From contig JAURFD010000002.1 of assembly GCA_030827125.1 (NCBI GenBank), positions 221,632 through 285,631 on the forward strand: 64,000 nt of DNA, read 5' to 3'. Source of the stretch: Candidatus Nanopelagicales bacterium. GTDB taxonomy: Bacteria; Actinomycetota; Actinomycetes; S36-B12. The notes under the pieces are model-generated. The model ran no database searches. It was given only the letters and a program-made list of their open reading frames with translations, and was not told the DNA's origin. The position numbers and the translations under genes were made by a program. This document shows, in pieces, positions 37,114 through 47,225 of the stretch (positions are counted from its first letter, which is position 1; each line of letters begins with the position of its first letter).

Positions 37114-37929
37114 CTAGGTAGCGACGGCAGAGTCGCCCGGGCCAACGCTCAGTGCACGCCACAGCGCACTTTCAATACCTGGCGCGGCGGCAAAGGCCAT
37201 CGTGGCATCGGGCCAGTCGCCATCCCCACCCCTCACCCGCGCCCCCGCCTCATGGGCGATGAGTGCCCCCGCTGCGTAGTCCCAGGGGTTCAGACCGCTT
37301 TCGTAATAGGCGTCAATCTCACCGTGCGCCACCAGACATAGATCCAACGCCGCTGATCCCAGCCGACGAATGTCGCGCACCATCGGGAGCAACGTCGCCA
37401 CGCGCGCGGCCTGTGCAGCACGACGTTGACCCGAGTAGCCAAAGCCGGTTCCGACAAGGGCCATCCCCAAGTCCTGGACGGACGACACACCAATCGAGCG
37501 TGTCTGGCCACCCACGAAACACCGGGCACCGGCACCTCGGGACGCAACGTAGCGTCGCCCCAGAGCGGGCACGTCGACAACTCCGGCCGCCACCTCGCCC
37601 TCAACCTCGGCAGCAACGCTGACCGCCCACAGCGGCAGGCCGTAGAGGTAGTTCACCGTGCCGTCCAGCGGATCCACAATCCAGCGCACGCCGGACTGGC
37701 TCGGACTGCTGGCACCTTCCTCACCGAGGAGACCATCACCGGGGCGAAGGTCGGCAAGCATGGTGGTGATGAGGGTTTCGGCGCGGCGGTCCATTTCGGT
37801 CACCGCGTCAGTTGGGGAACTCTTCGAATCGACACGCAGGGCTACGGGACGTTCTTCGATCAGCAAGGTACCGGCCGCCTCAGCCACCACCTCCGCGATC
37901 GCGAGCAACTCAGACGGGTCCACAGTCAC
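37114..37929 (-). CDS. suhB: Inositol-monophosphatase family protein (SuhB-like)
   Basis: 271 residues. Metal and substrate motifs: DAVTEMDRRAE, GLLGEEGAS, WIVDPLDGTVNYLYGLPLW and the late GLNPWDYAAGALIAHEAGA. Dephosphorylates inositol phosphates or related sugar phosphates; relevant to inositol supply for mycothiol, although that link is inference. Matches Rv2701c by position in the conserved block. Divergent from the MFS gene. Confidence 0.92.
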   Translation of the reverse strand: MTVDPSELLAIAEVVAEAAGTLLIEERPVALRVDSKSSPTDAVTEMDRRAETLITTMLADLRPGDGLLGEEGASSPSQSGVRWIVDPLDGTVNYLYGLPLWAVSVAAEVEGEVAAGVVDVPALGRRYVASRGAGARCFVGGQTRSIGVSSVQDLGMALVGTGFGYSGQRRAAQAARVATLLPMVRDIRRLGSAALDLCLVAHGEIDAYYESGLNPWDYAAGALIAHEAGARVRGGDGDWPDATMAFAAAPGIESALWRALSVGPGDSAVAT

Positions 37930-37957
37930 CTCGTCACTGTGCCACTAGCCTCAGCCC

Positions 37958-39181
37958 GTGCGACTTGTGGGGCCCTACGCCGAGATCCTCCGAATCCCGG
38001 GGGCCGCGTCGTTCAGTGCGGCCGCGTTTATCGCCCGCCTCCCGATCGCCATGGCCGGGTTGGGCATCGTGCTCATGGTGAGCGCCGAGCGCGGCTCCTA
38101 CGCCGAGGCAGGTCTCATCGGTGGTGGCTACACCGTCGCGAGCGCACTCATGAGCCCCCTCGGGTCGCGCGCTGTCGACCGCTGGGGCCAACGTCGCGTC
38201 ATCCGGATCCTCGTCGTTGTCCACGCGGCCACCTTGGCCCTGCTCGCCTTGCTCACCATGTCAGGCTGGCCGTTCATTGCCCTCCTTGCAGTGGCCATCG
38301 TGGCAGGCGCCACTCAACCCGCTACGGGCGCGCTCGTGCGGGCGCGCTGGGCCCACCTGCTGGCGGACGACCATCGGCTCGGCACCGCGTTCGCTTTCGA
38401 AAGTCTGCTCGACGAGTTGATCTTCGTTGTCGGTCCACCACTCGCCACGTATCTCGCCGTCGCGGTTTCCGCACCGGCACCCGTCCTGATCTCCGCCCTG
38501 CTCGTGGCCGTGGGCTCCGCCCTCTTGGTCATTCAACGCCGCAGCGAACCCGAGCCCAAAGTCTCCGTGGAGCACGTCGACATCCGGCCGATACGTCACA
38601 CCGGCATGCCCATCGTGCTGTTCTGCCTTCTGGCGATCGGGGGTGTCTTTGGCTCAATTGATGTCGCCACCGTGGCTGCGGCGGATGCCGCGGAATCACG
38701 CGCGACCGCGGGCCTCATCCTCGGCGGATACGCTGCGGGCTCCATGGTGGCGGCCCTGTATGTCGGTACCCGCAGTTCGAGTCGCCCGGACTACCTGCCA
38801 CGACTCCTGGCCGGGGCCGCTGTCCTTCTCGCCTTCGTCACCCTCCCACTCGCCCTGGCGAGCACTCTGTGGGCCCTGGGAATCTTCGCCTTCATCGCGG
38901 GCCTCGCTGTCTCACCGGTGCTCATCGCGTGCTTCACGCTCGTTGAGCGTCTGGTCCCCGCGCGCCAACTCACCGAGGGCCTCACCTGGGCGATCTCCTC
39001 CATCGGTCTCGGCGTCGCGACCGCCGCCAGTGTCACCGGCTGGTGGGTCGATGCCAAGGGGAGCCAGACCGCTTTCTGGCTCACCACGGTGGCGGGTTTC
39101 GCCGTCGCATTAGGCGGCCTTCTCGGATTCCCCGCGTTGCGTCGTGGGGTATCTCCCACCAAGGGACCCGGCGTCGGATAA
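37958..39181 (+). CDS. MFS transporter
   Basis: 407 residues with about twelve hydrophobic segments. The loop between helices 2 and 3 reads SPLGSRAVDRWGQRRVIRIL, a degenerate MFS signature (G-x-x-x-D-R-x-G-x-R-R). The central loop carries VIQRRSEPEPKVSVEHVDI. Substrate unknown; probably an exporter, judging by subfamily look (inference). The GTG start has TAGCCT 6 bases upstream. Its stop overlaps the -10-like box of sepH. Confidence 0.85.
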   Translation: MRLVGPYAEILRIPGAASFSAAAFIARLPIAMAGLGIVLMVSAERGSYAEAGLIGGGYTVASALMSPLGSRAVDRWGQRRVIRILVVVHAATLALLALLTMSGWPFIALLAVAIVAGATQPATGALVRARWAHLLADDHRLGTAFAFESLLDELIFVVGPPLATYLAVAVSAPAPVLISALLVAVGSALLVIQRRSEPEPKVSVEHVDIRPIRHTGMPIVLFCLLAIGGVFGSIDVATVAAADAAESRATAGLILGGYAAGSMVAALYVGTRSSSRPDYLPRLLAGAAVLLAFVTLPLALASTLWALGIFAFIAGLAVSPVLIACFTLVERLVPARQLTEGLTWAISSIGLGVATAASVTGWWVDAKGSQTAFWLTTVAGFAVALGGLLGFPALRRGVSPTKGPGVG

Positions 39182-39214
39182 CGTCTGGGGGTCATCGCAG
39201 GAGGGGAGAGAGCG

Positions 39215-39985
39215 CTGAACCCGCTCACGCCGCGCGAGATCCAGGCGCGCATTCGTACGGGAGCCACTCCGCAGGAGCTGGCTGACGAGTCGGGCATGCC
39301 CCTCGCCGCCGTGGAGAAGTACGCCGGTCCTCCCCTGGCCGAACGCGCGTGGACGGTGGAACGCGCGCAGGATGCAGTGATCCGCCCTGGCGAGCGCACG
39401 CTGTCGGCCGTGATGGGAGCAGAGGCCGCGTCGCGCGGCGCCGAGCCCGACTCCATGGCATGGGACTCGTGGCGCCGCCCGGACGGCCGTTGGGCCGTGG
39501 TGGCCACCTTCGACGCGGGTGGGTCGAGCCGGAGTGCGACGTGGATCTTTGATCCACGATCCAAAGCCGTCATTGCCGACGATGCTGAGGCGTCTCGCTT
39601 GGCCACCGAGGATGTCGTCATTCCACTGCGCCCGGGACGCCGGCACCACACCCAGATCATCCCGACCGGCACCCGAGATTCCGATCGCTCGGAACTGCGC
39701 GGAGCAGTGACCGATCAGGGCTTCGACGCAGAGCCGGTGGTGACGAAGCACACTGACGACTCGGACGGCGAAGACATTGAGGTCGACGACGTTGTTGCCG
39801 AGGTGATCGAGATTGCAGAGGCACCCTCGGCGGAGCAGGCTTCGACCGAAGAAGCCGCACGCGCCGAGGCTGTGCAGGAGGCGTTAGATGTCCCCGCCGA
39901 GACTCCGCGCAAATCCAAGCGTGGCCGTCGCGCAAGTGTCCCGAGCTGGGACGAGATTCTCTTCGGCTCCCAGGGCGACGACTAG
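39215..39985 (+). CDS. sepH: SepH (DUF3071) cell-division protein, short N-terminus, CTG start
   Basis: SepH binds FtsZ and stimulates its assembly in Streptomyces and mycobacteria. The helical DUF3071 core is clear: LTPREIQARIRTGATPQELA, then AAVEKYAGPPLAERAWTVER, SLIRPGERTLS-like IRPGERTLSAVMG, and a WRRPDGRWAVVATFDAGGSS domain, followed by an acidic, then basic tail (RKSKRGRRASVPSWDEILFG). Homologues have about 40 more residues at the N-terminus, absent here. No ATG, GTG or TTG exists between the upstream stop (39179-39181) and Met 39296. A CTG at 39215 has GGAGGGG 8 bases upstream and includes the conserved PREIQARI, so I take it as the start (256 residues). Confidence 0.8.
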   Translation: MNPLTPREIQARIRTGATPQELADESGMPLAAVEKYAGPPLAERAWTVERAQDAVIRPGERTLSAVMGAEAASRGAEPDSMAWDSWRRPDGRWAVVATFDAGGSSRSATWIFDPRSKAVIADDAEASRLATEDVVIPLRPGRRHHTQIIPTGTRDSDRSELRGAVTDQGFDAEPVVTKHTDDSDGEDIEVDDVVAEVIEIAEAPSAEQASTEEAARAEAVQEALDVPAETPRKSKRGRRASVPSWDEILFGSQGDD

Positions 39986-40620
39986 CCGAACGGCAGCGGG
40001 TCGCGTGACACGTGCTCTCGACCCGCCTGACGGGCCGTGATCCCTCGGCGGTGATGCTGCCGACAGAGCACCTCGTAGGCGACCTCACCGGCACCCACGT
40101 CGCCCACGACCACCTGGTCGCCATCGCGCTGGATCTCACCACCGATGGTGCGCGCCTGATGTGTGGCCCGTCGCCCACACCAGCACAGCGAGGCCACTTG
40201 GAGGACCTCCACGCGATCGGCGAGTTCGATCAGCCGGGACGATCCGGGGAAGAGCTTGGTCCGAAAATCCGTGGCGATGCCAAACGCGAAGACGTCGATG
40301 CTCAGGTCGTCCACGATGATCGCGAGTTGATCGATCTGATCCGGGGTGTAGAACTGCACCTCGTCGCAAATGAGGTAGTCAACACGTCGTCCCTGAGACA
40401 ACAGGTCGACCACCACGCGACGAATATCAATCTCCGCGTTCACCTCGATCGCCGCCTTCTGCAAACCCAGCCGACTGGAGAGCGTGGAGGTGCCCATGCG
40501 ATCGAGTTGGGTGAAGATCAGCCCGGATCGACCGCGCGACGCATGATTGTGATCGGTCTGGAGCGCCAACGTCGACTTGCCGCAGTCCATCGTCCCGGAG
40601 AAGAACACGAGTTCAGCCAC
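39982..40620 (-). CDS. tdk: Thymidine kinase
   Basis: Phosphorylates thymidine in nucleotide salvage. 212 residues. P-loop SGTMDCGKSTLAL at residues 8-20; the catalytic/DE motif ICDEVQFYT; Zn-binding Cys in ASLCWCGRRATHQAR and VLCRQHHRRG. This is the type II (bacterial/human TK1) fold. The ATG overlaps the end of the phosphatase-family gene upstream by 8 bases. Convergent 4-base overlap with sepH. Confidence 0.93.
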   Translation of the reverse strand: MAELVFFSGTMDCGKSTLALQTDHNHASRGRSGLIFTQLDRMGTSTLSSRLGLQKAAIEVNAEIDIRRVVVDLLSQGRRVDYLICDEVQFYTPDQIDQLAIIVDDLSIDVFAFGIATDFRTKLFPGSSRLIELADRVEVLQVASLCWCGRRATHQARTIGGEIQRDGDQVVVGDVGAGEVAYEVLCRQHHRRGITARQAGREHVSRDPLPFG

Positions 40621-41749
40621 GTGAAGCCCTTCCTCTCGACAGGATCAGCGGCACCCGCAGATCATCCTCGGTCAAGGATCCATGCTGCCCGAGCAGTGAC
40701 GACACAGGACGGTCAACCTCCTCGCTCACCAGGGCGACATCGCCGCGGGCGAGGGCCAGCACATCGCCAATGCGATCCACATGGTCCGCGACGACCGGTC
40801 CGAAAAGTCCCGCCGTGACAGCCTCGTCTCGCGTCATCACCCAGGCGGCATCACCGAGTGCGATCTGCCACGATTCGGCAACCTCGGACGCGGCCCCGTC
40901 ACGACAGTAGACATGACGCATGCGCGGCTCCCCCGCGAAGAATCGAACGCCGTGCCGGAACCGGTGATCCCCGTCGAGATCGATACGCCGAACACAATCG
41001 ATCATCCCGTGATCGGATGTCACCGCAAGGAGGTGATCGTCGGGCAATACGTCGAGGAGCCGAGTGACGAGCGCCTCGACGTGGCGAAGCTCCTCCCGCC
41101 ACGCCTCAGATTCCACACCGTGCACGTGACCGGTGCGATCCAGATCAGGCCAGTAGGCGTAGGTCAACGCCGCGGACTCGCGCGCCGCCTGGGCCACCTC
41201 GGCGACGCGTTCACCGAATCCATCAGCCCCGCGATAGCGGCCCCCGCGAAGCACGGCCCGCGTCAAACCACTGTGCTCGTAGGCACGCGGGGAAACCGAA
41301 GAGACCGAGAGTCCGTGGCGTTCGGCTCGCTCCAGAATCGTGGCGTCCGGTTGGACGGCGAGCGGGTGCGGCTCATCGCGCCAGGTCAGCGGATGGAGCA
41401 GGTGGCCCGTCTCGGGGAGGTAGAACGCCGCGCCCATGATCCCGTGTTCCCCGGGTGCGAGCCCGGTCCCGAGCGAGGCGAGTGACGTCGGGGTGGTCGT
41501 GGGGAACGTGGCACTGAGCGACCCGGCCCCGAGGCCAGCGAGATCCGGCACAAGGTCCTGATGCGCGCGCAGAGCGCCCCAACCGAGACCGTCCACGAGG
41601 AGCACCGTCACTCCCCGGGCCTCGGGAAGGCTCACACCCATCCCCAGCGTGTCACTCACCCCCGGCATTCCCAGGAGCGCCGCTGCACTGGGCATGACCT
41701 CCGAGAGTGTCCCCTCGCCATACGCGGGCGGAGTCAGGGTGTCCGTCAT
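40613..41749 (-). CDS. Alkaline phosphatase family protein (nucleotide pyrophosphatase-like)
   Basis: 378 residues. Metal-dependent phosphatase/phosphodiesterase superfamily: VTVLLVDGLGWGALRAH (first Asp), TFPTTTPTSLASLGTG with the Thr nucleophile, YWPDLDRTGHVHG, and AVTSDHGMIDC. Substrate unknown. The gene lies between DUF5998 and tdk, overlapping both (ATGA with DUF5998), as is common in actinobacteria. Confidence 0.88.
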   Translation of the reverse strand: MTDTLTPPAYGEGTLSEVMPSAAALLGMPGVSDTLGMGVSLPEARGVTVLLVDGLGWGALRAHQDLVPDLAGLGAGSLSATFPTTTPTSLASLGTGLAPGEHGIMGAAFYLPETGHLLHPLTWRDEPHPLAVQPDATILERAERHGLSVSSVSPRAYEHSGLTRAVLRGGRYRGADGFGERVAEVAQAARESAALTYAYWPDLDRTGHVHGVESEAWREELRHVEALVTRLLDVLPDDHLLAVTSDHGMIDCVRRIDLDGDHRFRHGVRFFAGEPRMRHVYCRDGAASEVAESWQIALGDAAWVMTRDEAVTAGLFGPVVADHVDRIGDVLALARGDVALVSEEVDRPVSSLLGQHGSLTEDDLRVPLILSRGRASRG

Positions 41750-42333
41750 CGCAGCCGCGCGGCCGTGGCCTCCGACAACGCTGCGGCGAAGGCGAGCGTG
41801 CGGGACACGACGTCCGGACCGTCGGCGGCCTCCGACACGCGCAGCGACAGATCGTCATTGCTGGCCGCACCGGTGTACCCGTGATCGGCCTCGCACTCGG
41901 GATCGCCACAACCGGCCGGCTCAAGATCGATGCGTGAAACCGCACCCCATCCGATCGTGAGCACGACCTCACGCATCGGTCCCCCCGCCTTATGGCGCGC
42001 CGGATTGGCCACGACTCGGGTCACCACCACCGAGTCCACCTTCTCCAGGCGCACGGCCTCGGTGGACGCTGAAGCGTAGGGGTGCGGACAACTGTCGTCG
42101 GGCCCGTGCTCATCGGTATGTCCCACGATCAGCCGAGTCGGCGTCAACACCAGGACCGTCACGTGCCGCCGCAACTCGTCCCGATCGAAAGTCGCCTCAT
42201 GATGGACGACGTACGACGCCAGGGGTTCACCCGCTAGGGCAGTCTCCAACGCATCGGCTACGAGCGCCGGGTAGTAGCCGCTGCGCTCAATGTCTGTGCG
42301 CAAACGCCCATGCAGGGTTGAGGCATCGCTCAT
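41746..42333 (-). CDS. DUF5998 family protein
   Basis: 195 residues starting MSDASTLHGRLRTDIERSGY. Conserved features: YYPALVADALETALAGE, VVHHEATFDRDELRRHVTVL, and a Cys-containing segment LEPAGCGDPECEADHGYTGA, which may bind metal. Actinobacterial protein of unknown function. Its 4-base overlaps with the GNAT gene upstream and the phosphatase gene downstream put it in one operon. Confidence 0.85.
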   Translation of the reverse strand: MSDASTLHGRLRTDIERSGYYPALVADALETALAGEPLASYVVHHEATFDRDELRRHVTVLVLTPTRLIVGHTDEHGPDDSCPHPYASASTEAVRLEKVDSVVVTRVVANPARHKAGGPMREVVLTIGWGAVSRIDLEPAGCGDPECEADHGYTGAASNDDLSLRVSEAADGPDVVSRTLAFAAALSEATAARLR

Positions 42334-42884
42334 CCGTTCATTCTCGCATCCGACGTCGAGGACAGTTCAATGTCTAGGCGCACGACACCATCCTCGTAGT
42401 GCCGCTGAACCGGAAGGCCGGAGTGCGCGAAGGTCGTCATCATGCGCCCGTTCTGCGGCAACACCTCCGCGACGAAGCGGGTGAAGCCACGGTCACGAGC
42501 AGCATCGACGAGATGTCGGAACAGGGCGCTGCCGAGGCCGTGACCCTGATGATCGTCCCGGACCAGGAAGGCCACTTCGGCACTCAGTTCGTCTATCCGG
42601 TCAAATCTGCCGACACCCACGATGTCCCCCTCCTCCACCGCGACCAGGGCAACGCGATTGCGATAATCAACCCTGGTCAGGTGGCTCACATCAGCATCGG
42701 ACAGTTCTGGATGCGGAGCGAAGTACCGCAGATAGATCGAGGTATCCGACAGCGCCCCGTGGAAGGCGCGCAAGCCCACCCCGTCCTCCGGGGTGATGGG
42801 GCGGACCGTGACCTCACGCCCATCACGAAGGTGATCCTCGGTCACCCACGAGGTCGGGAATTCCGGATCCGACACGAGGGTCAC
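42330..42884 (-). CDS. GNAT family N-acetyltransferase
   Basis: 184 residues. REVTVRPITPEDGVGLRAFH opens the domain; SIYLRYFAPHPELSDADVSH and VAFLVRDDHQGHGLGSALFR (acetyl-CoA loop Q-G-x-G-L-G) are diagnostic. The sequence resembles the GNAT domain of actinobacterial protein-lysine acetyltransferase Pat, but there is no cyclic-nucleotide domain. Target unknown. First gene of the leftward run ending in tdk. Confidence 0.87.
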   Translation of the reverse strand: MTLVSDPEFPTSWVTEDHLRDGREVTVRPITPEDGVGLRAFHGALSDTSIYLRYFAPHPELSDADVSHLTRVDYRNRVALVAVEEGDIVGVGRFDRIDELSAEVAFLVRDDHQGHGLGSALFRHLVDAARDRGFTRFVAEVLPQNGRMMTTFAHSGLPVQRHYEDGVVRLDIELSSTSDARMNG

Positions 42885-42916
42885 GCTATCGCCTCGGGAC
42901 CGATAGCGTTTCTCAT

Positions 42917-43831
42917 GTGAAGGAAGCGCTGACGCTATCGCCCGAGGTCGAGCAGGCTCTGCGGGACGGCGTCCCCGTTGTCGCCCTGGAGTCGACCATC
43001 GTGAGCCACGGCCTTCCCCGCCCGGAGAACCTGCGGGTCGCCCGCGAGGTCGAACGCACGATCCGCGAACGCGGCGCCGTCCCGGCCACCATCGCCGTCA
43101 TTCGGGGCCGAGTCGCTGTGGGACTCGACGACGAAGCCCTGGAGTTCATTGCCCAGGACGACGACGTCCTCAAGGTGAGCGTGCGCGACCTCGGCAGCGT
43201 CGTCGGTCTCGGCTTGTCCGGTGCCACCACGGTGGCGTCCACTTCCCATATCGCCGCGCGTGTCGGCATTCGCGTCTTCGCCACCGGAGGCCTGGGCGGC
43301 GTTCACCGAGAGGCGCGGGACACCTGGGATGAGTCCGCGGACCTCGACACCCTCTCCGTCGAACCGATGGTGGTGGTGTGCTCCGGGGTGAAGTCGATTC
43401 TCGATGTTCCCGCAACCCTGGAGCGCTTAGAGACACTCAACGTCGGGGTCGTCGGTTTCGGCACCCACCAATTTCCGGGGTTCTACCTCACCGATTCCGG
43501 TGTCCGCATCGACTGGCGAGTCGACACTGCTGACGAGGTGGCCGCGATCATGGACGCGCGCACTGCGCTCGGCATCCGCGGGTCGCTTGTGGTCGCCCAC
43601 CCGCTCCCGGAGGACGCCCAGCTCGATCCGGTGCTCCACGACCGGACATTGGAGGAGGGCTTGGAACTGGCCCGCGCCTCTGGAGTTCGCGGCAAGGAGG
43701 TCACGCCCTTCCTCCTTGACTACTTCCATCGCGCTACGGCGGGGGCGAGCCTGGAGGCCAATACCGAGATCATCCTGCGGAACGCCGACCTCGCCGCACA
43801 GATCGCTGTCGCGTCACGGCGGGACGCCTGA
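42917..43831 (+). CDS. psuG: Pseudouridine-5'-phosphate glycosidase
   Basis: Splits pseudouridine-5'-phosphate into uracil and ribose-5-phosphate. 304 residues. Seen: VVALESTIVSHGLPRPENL, GAVPATIAVIRGRVAVGL, the Lys region DVLKVSVRDLGSVVGLG, FATGGLGGVHREARDTWDE and VVCSGVKSILDVPATLE. The GTG start has TAGCGT 7 bases upstream. Followed 2 bases later by a PfkB kinase, the typical psuG-psuK pair for pseudouridine salvage. Confidence 0.94.
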   Translation: MKEALTLSPEVEQALRDGVPVVALESTIVSHGLPRPENLRVAREVERTIRERGAVPATIAVIRGRVAVGLDDEALEFIAQDDDVLKVSVRDLGSVVGLGLSGATTVASTSHIAARVGIRVFATGGLGGVHREARDTWDESADLDTLSVEPMVVVCSGVKSILDVPATLERLETLNVGVVGFGTHQFPGFYLTDSGVRIDWRVDTADEVAAIMDARTALGIRGSLVVAHPLPEDAQLDPVLHDRTLEEGLELARASGVRGKEVTPFLLDYFHRATAGASLEANTEIILRNADLAAQIAVASRRDA

Positions 43832-43833
43832 CG

Positions 43834-44730
43834 GTGGCAGAAGACTCCTTCCCCATCACGGTCCTCGGCGATCTCATGATGGACCTCATCGTCCGCATTC
43901 CCCACGCACCCGCGGCGGGGACCGATACTCCTGCCCAGATCAGCCATCACCTGGGTGGGGCCGCCGGCAACGTCGCCGCCTGGCTGGCAGCGGTCGGCTC
44001 GGAGGCGATGGTCGTGGGCCGCGTCGGTGCGGACGCGTTCGGGGACCAAACACTCCGCTCGCTAGCCGATGCCGGTGTGGGCCTCCTGATCGAGCAGGAC
44101 CCGCAGCGGGATACCGGGATCTGCGTGTCGCTCGTGACCCCCGATGGGGAGCGCACGATGCTGCCAGATCTCGGCGCCAATGCGGGGCTGCTCCCCGAGC
44201 ACCTCACCCAAGACGCGCTCCCCTCGGGAGGCCATCTCCACCTGTCGGGCTACTCGCTCCTCCACGCCGAAACGCGCTTCACCGCACTGGGAGCCCTGGA
44301 CATCGCCCGGCACAAGGACATGACGGTAAGCATTGACGCCTCGTCGGTCGACCCCCTCCGCGAGGTCGGTGCCGCCACCTTCCTCGGGTGGATTCGCCCA
44401 TGCGCCGTGCTCTTCGCCAATGCCGCCGAAGCCGCCACACTCACCGGACTCCAGGACCCCGAAGACGCCGCCCTCGCCCTGCGCGAATGTGCAGCCGTGG
44501 TCGTTGTCAAACTCGGCCCCGGCGGTGCCCTGGTCGCCCACGGCCAGACCGTGACGCGCAAACCGGCTATTGGCATCGAGGCGGAGGTCCTCGACACGAC
44601 AGGCGCGGGCGACGCGTTCACGGCCGGGTTCCTCAGCCGCTGGGTGCGCCGTCAGGGCATTGATGCCGCCCTAGAGGCTGGCCTCGACACGGCCGCCCGG
44701 GCTGTCGCCTCTGTCGGGGCCCGACCGTAG
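43834..44730 (+). CDS. psuK: PfkB-family kinase, probable pseudouridine kinase
   Basis: 298 residues. PfkB signatures: HHLGGAAGNVAAWLAAVGSE near the N-terminus and LDTTGAGDAFTAGFLSRWV (anion hole plus catalytic Asp) near the C-terminus. Substrate assignment rests on the 2-base spacing to psuG; the sequence alone would only say ribokinase-like. GTG start. Confidence 0.85.
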   Translation: MAEDSFPITVLGDLMMDLIVRIPHAPAAGTDTPAQISHHLGGAAGNVAAWLAAVGSEAMVVGRVGADAFGDQTLRSLADAGVGLLIEQDPQRDTGICVSLVTPDGERTMLPDLGANAGLLPEHLTQDALPSGGHLHLSGYSLLHAETRFTALGALDIARHKDMTVSIDASSVDPLREVGAATFLGWIRPCAVLFANAAEAATLTGLQDPEDAALALRECAAVVVVKLGPGGALVAHGQTVTRKPAIGIEAEVLDTTGAGDAFTAGFLSRWVRRQGIDAALEAGLDTAARAVASVGARP

Positions 44731-44774
44731 TCTCAAGCCCTACATCTCGCACCAGCGTTTAGGAGGCTGCCTCG

Positions 44775-47225
44775 ATGGCGAAGCGGACCAGCAAGCCCGC
44801 ACCCGCTGCCGACCGCATCATTGACGTCGACGTCGACGGCGAGATGCGCAGTTCCTTCCTCGAGTACGCCTACTCCGTGATCTACAGCCGGGCCCTGCCC
44901 GATGCCCGCGACGGCCTCAAGCCAGTCCAGCGGCGGATCCTGTTCCAGATGAGCGAGATGGGGCTGCGTCCCGATCGCGGGCACGTGAAGAGCGCCCGCG
45001 TCGTCGGCGAGGTCATGGGCCGACTTCATCCACACGGGGATAGCGCGATCTACGACGCCCTCGTACGCATGGCACAACCCTTCACGCTGCGCTTGCCGTT
45101 CATCGACGGCCACGGCAACTTTGGATCCCTCGACGATGGCCCGGCCGCCATGCGCTATACCGAATGCCGCCTGGCGCCATCGGCACTGTCGATGACCGCC
45201 GACATTGATGAAGATGTTGTGGACCTCGTCCCCAACTATGACGGCCGAGAGTTCGAACCCGAGGTCCTCCCGGCGGCCTTTCCGGCGCTGCTCGTCAACG
45301 GCGCGGCCGGGATTGCCGTGGGGATGGCGACCTCGATGGCACCGCACAACCTCGGCGAGGTGGTTGCGGCCGCTCGGCACCTCGTGCTTCATCCCGATGC
45401 TGATCTCGACGCACTTCTGCGGTTTGTGCCCGGTCCCGACCTTCCCGCCGGTGGACTCATCGTCGGACTAGACGGCATTCGTGAGGCCTACGCGACCGGC
45501 CGCGGATCCTTCCGTATGCGCGCGACCACCCGCATCGAACAGGTCACTCCGCGCCGTCGCGGCATCGTCGTCACCGAATTGCCCTGGGGAGTCGGCCCTG
45601 AGCGGGTCATCGAGCGCATCAAAGACCTCGTCAACGCCAAGAAGCTGCAGGGCATCTCCGACATCGTCGACCTCACCGACGGCGAACACGGGCTGCGCCT
45701 CGTCATTGAGTTGGCCCCCTCGGTCAACCCGGACGCGATGCTGCTGCAGCTACAAAAGATGACCCCGCTCGAGGAGAACTTTACGGTCAACGCCGTCGCC
45801 CTCGTCGATGGCGAGCCGAAGACTCTTGGGCTTCGCGAGCAGTTGCAGGTCTTTGTCGAACACCGACGCAGCGTGGTTCGTCGACGCAGTGCCTACCGTC
45901 GGCTGCGCGCAGAGCAGCGCCTTCACCTAGTCGAGGGACTCTTGATCGCGATCGTCGACATTGACGAGGTGATCGAGGTCATTCGATCCAGCGATGACGC
46001 CGGTATGGCGCGCGAGCGGCTGATGTCGATCTTCGATCTCACCACCGAACAGGCGACCTACATTCTGGACATGCCCCTTCGTCGATTGACGAAGTTCTCT
46101 CGCATCGAACTCGAAACCGAACGCGACGAATTGAGCGGCCGGATCGAGAGCCTCACCACCATCTTGGAAGATGACGAGGTCCTCCGCGGGGTCATCGCCG
46201 ATGAGCTGCTCGCCGTTGCCGAGCAACACGCCACACCGCGCCGCACCATCCTGCTCGAAGACTCCGGCGCCGCGGTCAGGGCAGAGGACCTCTCGCTCGA
46301 GCTACCCGATTCCCCGTGCCACGTCCTCCTGGCCGGCACGGGCTTGATTGCGCGGACGGCCACGGCCGAACTCGGCGAAGGCGGCTCCCGGGGGAGCCAC
46401 GACGCCATCGTCGCTCACACCACATCCACCGGCCGCGGTGAGATCGCCCTGGTCACCAGCCTCGGCCGAGCCGTGCGCATTCCCGTGCATGACCTGCCCA
46501 TCCTGCCGACGACAGCCCACGCTCCGTCGCTGGCCGGCGGCGCTCCCCTCGGCGCGTTTCTTGATCTTGCGGCGGGCGAACGTGTTGTGGGTCTCCTCGA
46601 CGTGACCGATCCCCCCGCGGTGGCGTTGCTCGGCACCGCGGGGGGCACCGTGAAGCGCACCGCTGTCGAAGGTCCGCCCACCCGCACCGCGTGGGATCTC
46701 ATCGCCCTGGCCGATGGCGATGAGGTGGTGGGGGCCGTCGAGGCCACGAATGAAGACGACATCGTCCTCATCACGTCGGACGCCCAAGCCTTGCGTTTCC
46801 CGGCCCAAGCGGTGCGACCACAGGGGCGTTCAGCCGCGGGCATGGCCGGCATACGCCTCCAACCCGGGGCGCAGGTGGTCTACTGCGGGGCGGTTCCCGG
46901 CGATGCCGTTGATCCGGTCATCGTCACCGTGACGGGGAGTAGTGACGCCCTCCCAGGCACCGCCACCGGAACCGTCAAGATCAGCAGTTTGGACGACATC
47001 CCCCTCAAGGGTCGAGGAACCGGCGGCGTGCGGTGCCACCGATTCCTCCGCGGGGAGGATCACATTCACCTGGCGTGGTGCGGGGTGGGCCCGGTGATGG
47101 CCGCCTCCCCCTCGGGGGCGCCATTAGAGATCAACTTCAGCCCGAGCAAGAGGGATGCCTCCGGGCTTCCGGTGCCCGGAGTGATCGCTGCACTTGCCGG
47201 CCCAGTCCGCCTCGAGGCGCCGTGA
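44775..47225 (+). CDS. parC: DNA topoisomerase IV subunit A / second GyrA-type subunit
   Basis: 816 residues. [20 protein letters not shown], the QRRILFQM segment, the quinolone region [20 protein letters not shown] with Ser and Asp at the usual positions, and the catalytic Tyr in [14 protein letters not shown]. The C-terminal beta-propeller lacks a clear GyrA-box, which favours ParC over GyrA. No parE gene is adjacent. AGGAGG lies upstream of the ATG. The stop overlaps the next gene's GTG. Confidence 0.9.
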   Translation: MAKRTSKPAPAADRIIDVDVDGEMRSSFLEYAYSVIYSRALPDARDGLKPVQRRILFQMSEMGLRPDRGHVKSARVVGEVMGRLHPHGDSAIYDALVRMAQPFTLRLPFIDGHGNFGSLDDGPAAMRYTECRLAPSALSMTADIDEDVVDLVPNYDGREFEPEVLPAAFPALLVNGAAGIAVGMATSMAPHNLGEVVAAARHLVLHPDADLDALLRFVPGPDLPAGGLIVGLDGIREAYATGRGSFRMRATTRIEQVTPRRRGIVVTELPWGVGPERVIERIKDLVNAKKLQGISDIVDLTDGEHGLRLVIELAPSVNPDAMLLQLQKMTPLEENFTVNAVALVDGEPKTLGLREQLQVFVEHRRSVVRRRSAYRRLRAEQRLHLVEGLLIAIVDIDEVIEVIRSSDDAGMARERLMSIFDLTTEQATYILDMPLRRLTKFSRIELETERDELSGRIESLTTILEDDEVLRGVIADELLAVAEQHATPRRTILLEDSGAAVRAEDLSLELPDSPCHVLLAGTGLIARTATAELGEGGSRGSHDAIVAHTTSTGRGEIALVTSLGRAVRIPVHDLPILPTTAHAPSLAGGAPLGAFLDLAAGERVVGLLDVTDPPAVALLGTAGGTVKRTAVEGPPTRTAWDLIALADGDEVVGAVEATNEDDIVLITSDAQALRFPAQAVRPQGRSAAGMAGIRLQPGAQVVYCGAVPGDAVDPVIVTVTGSSDALPGTATGTVKISSLDDIPLKGRGTGGVRCHRFLRGEDHIHLAWCGVGPVMAASPSGAPLEINFSPSKRDASGLPVPGVIAALAGPVRLEAP

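Noticed and set aside
47033..47221. Upstream extension of the Apd1-like ferredoxin gene
   Set aside because: It would overlap parC by 190 bases; the GTG at 47222 with GTGA overlap fits better.
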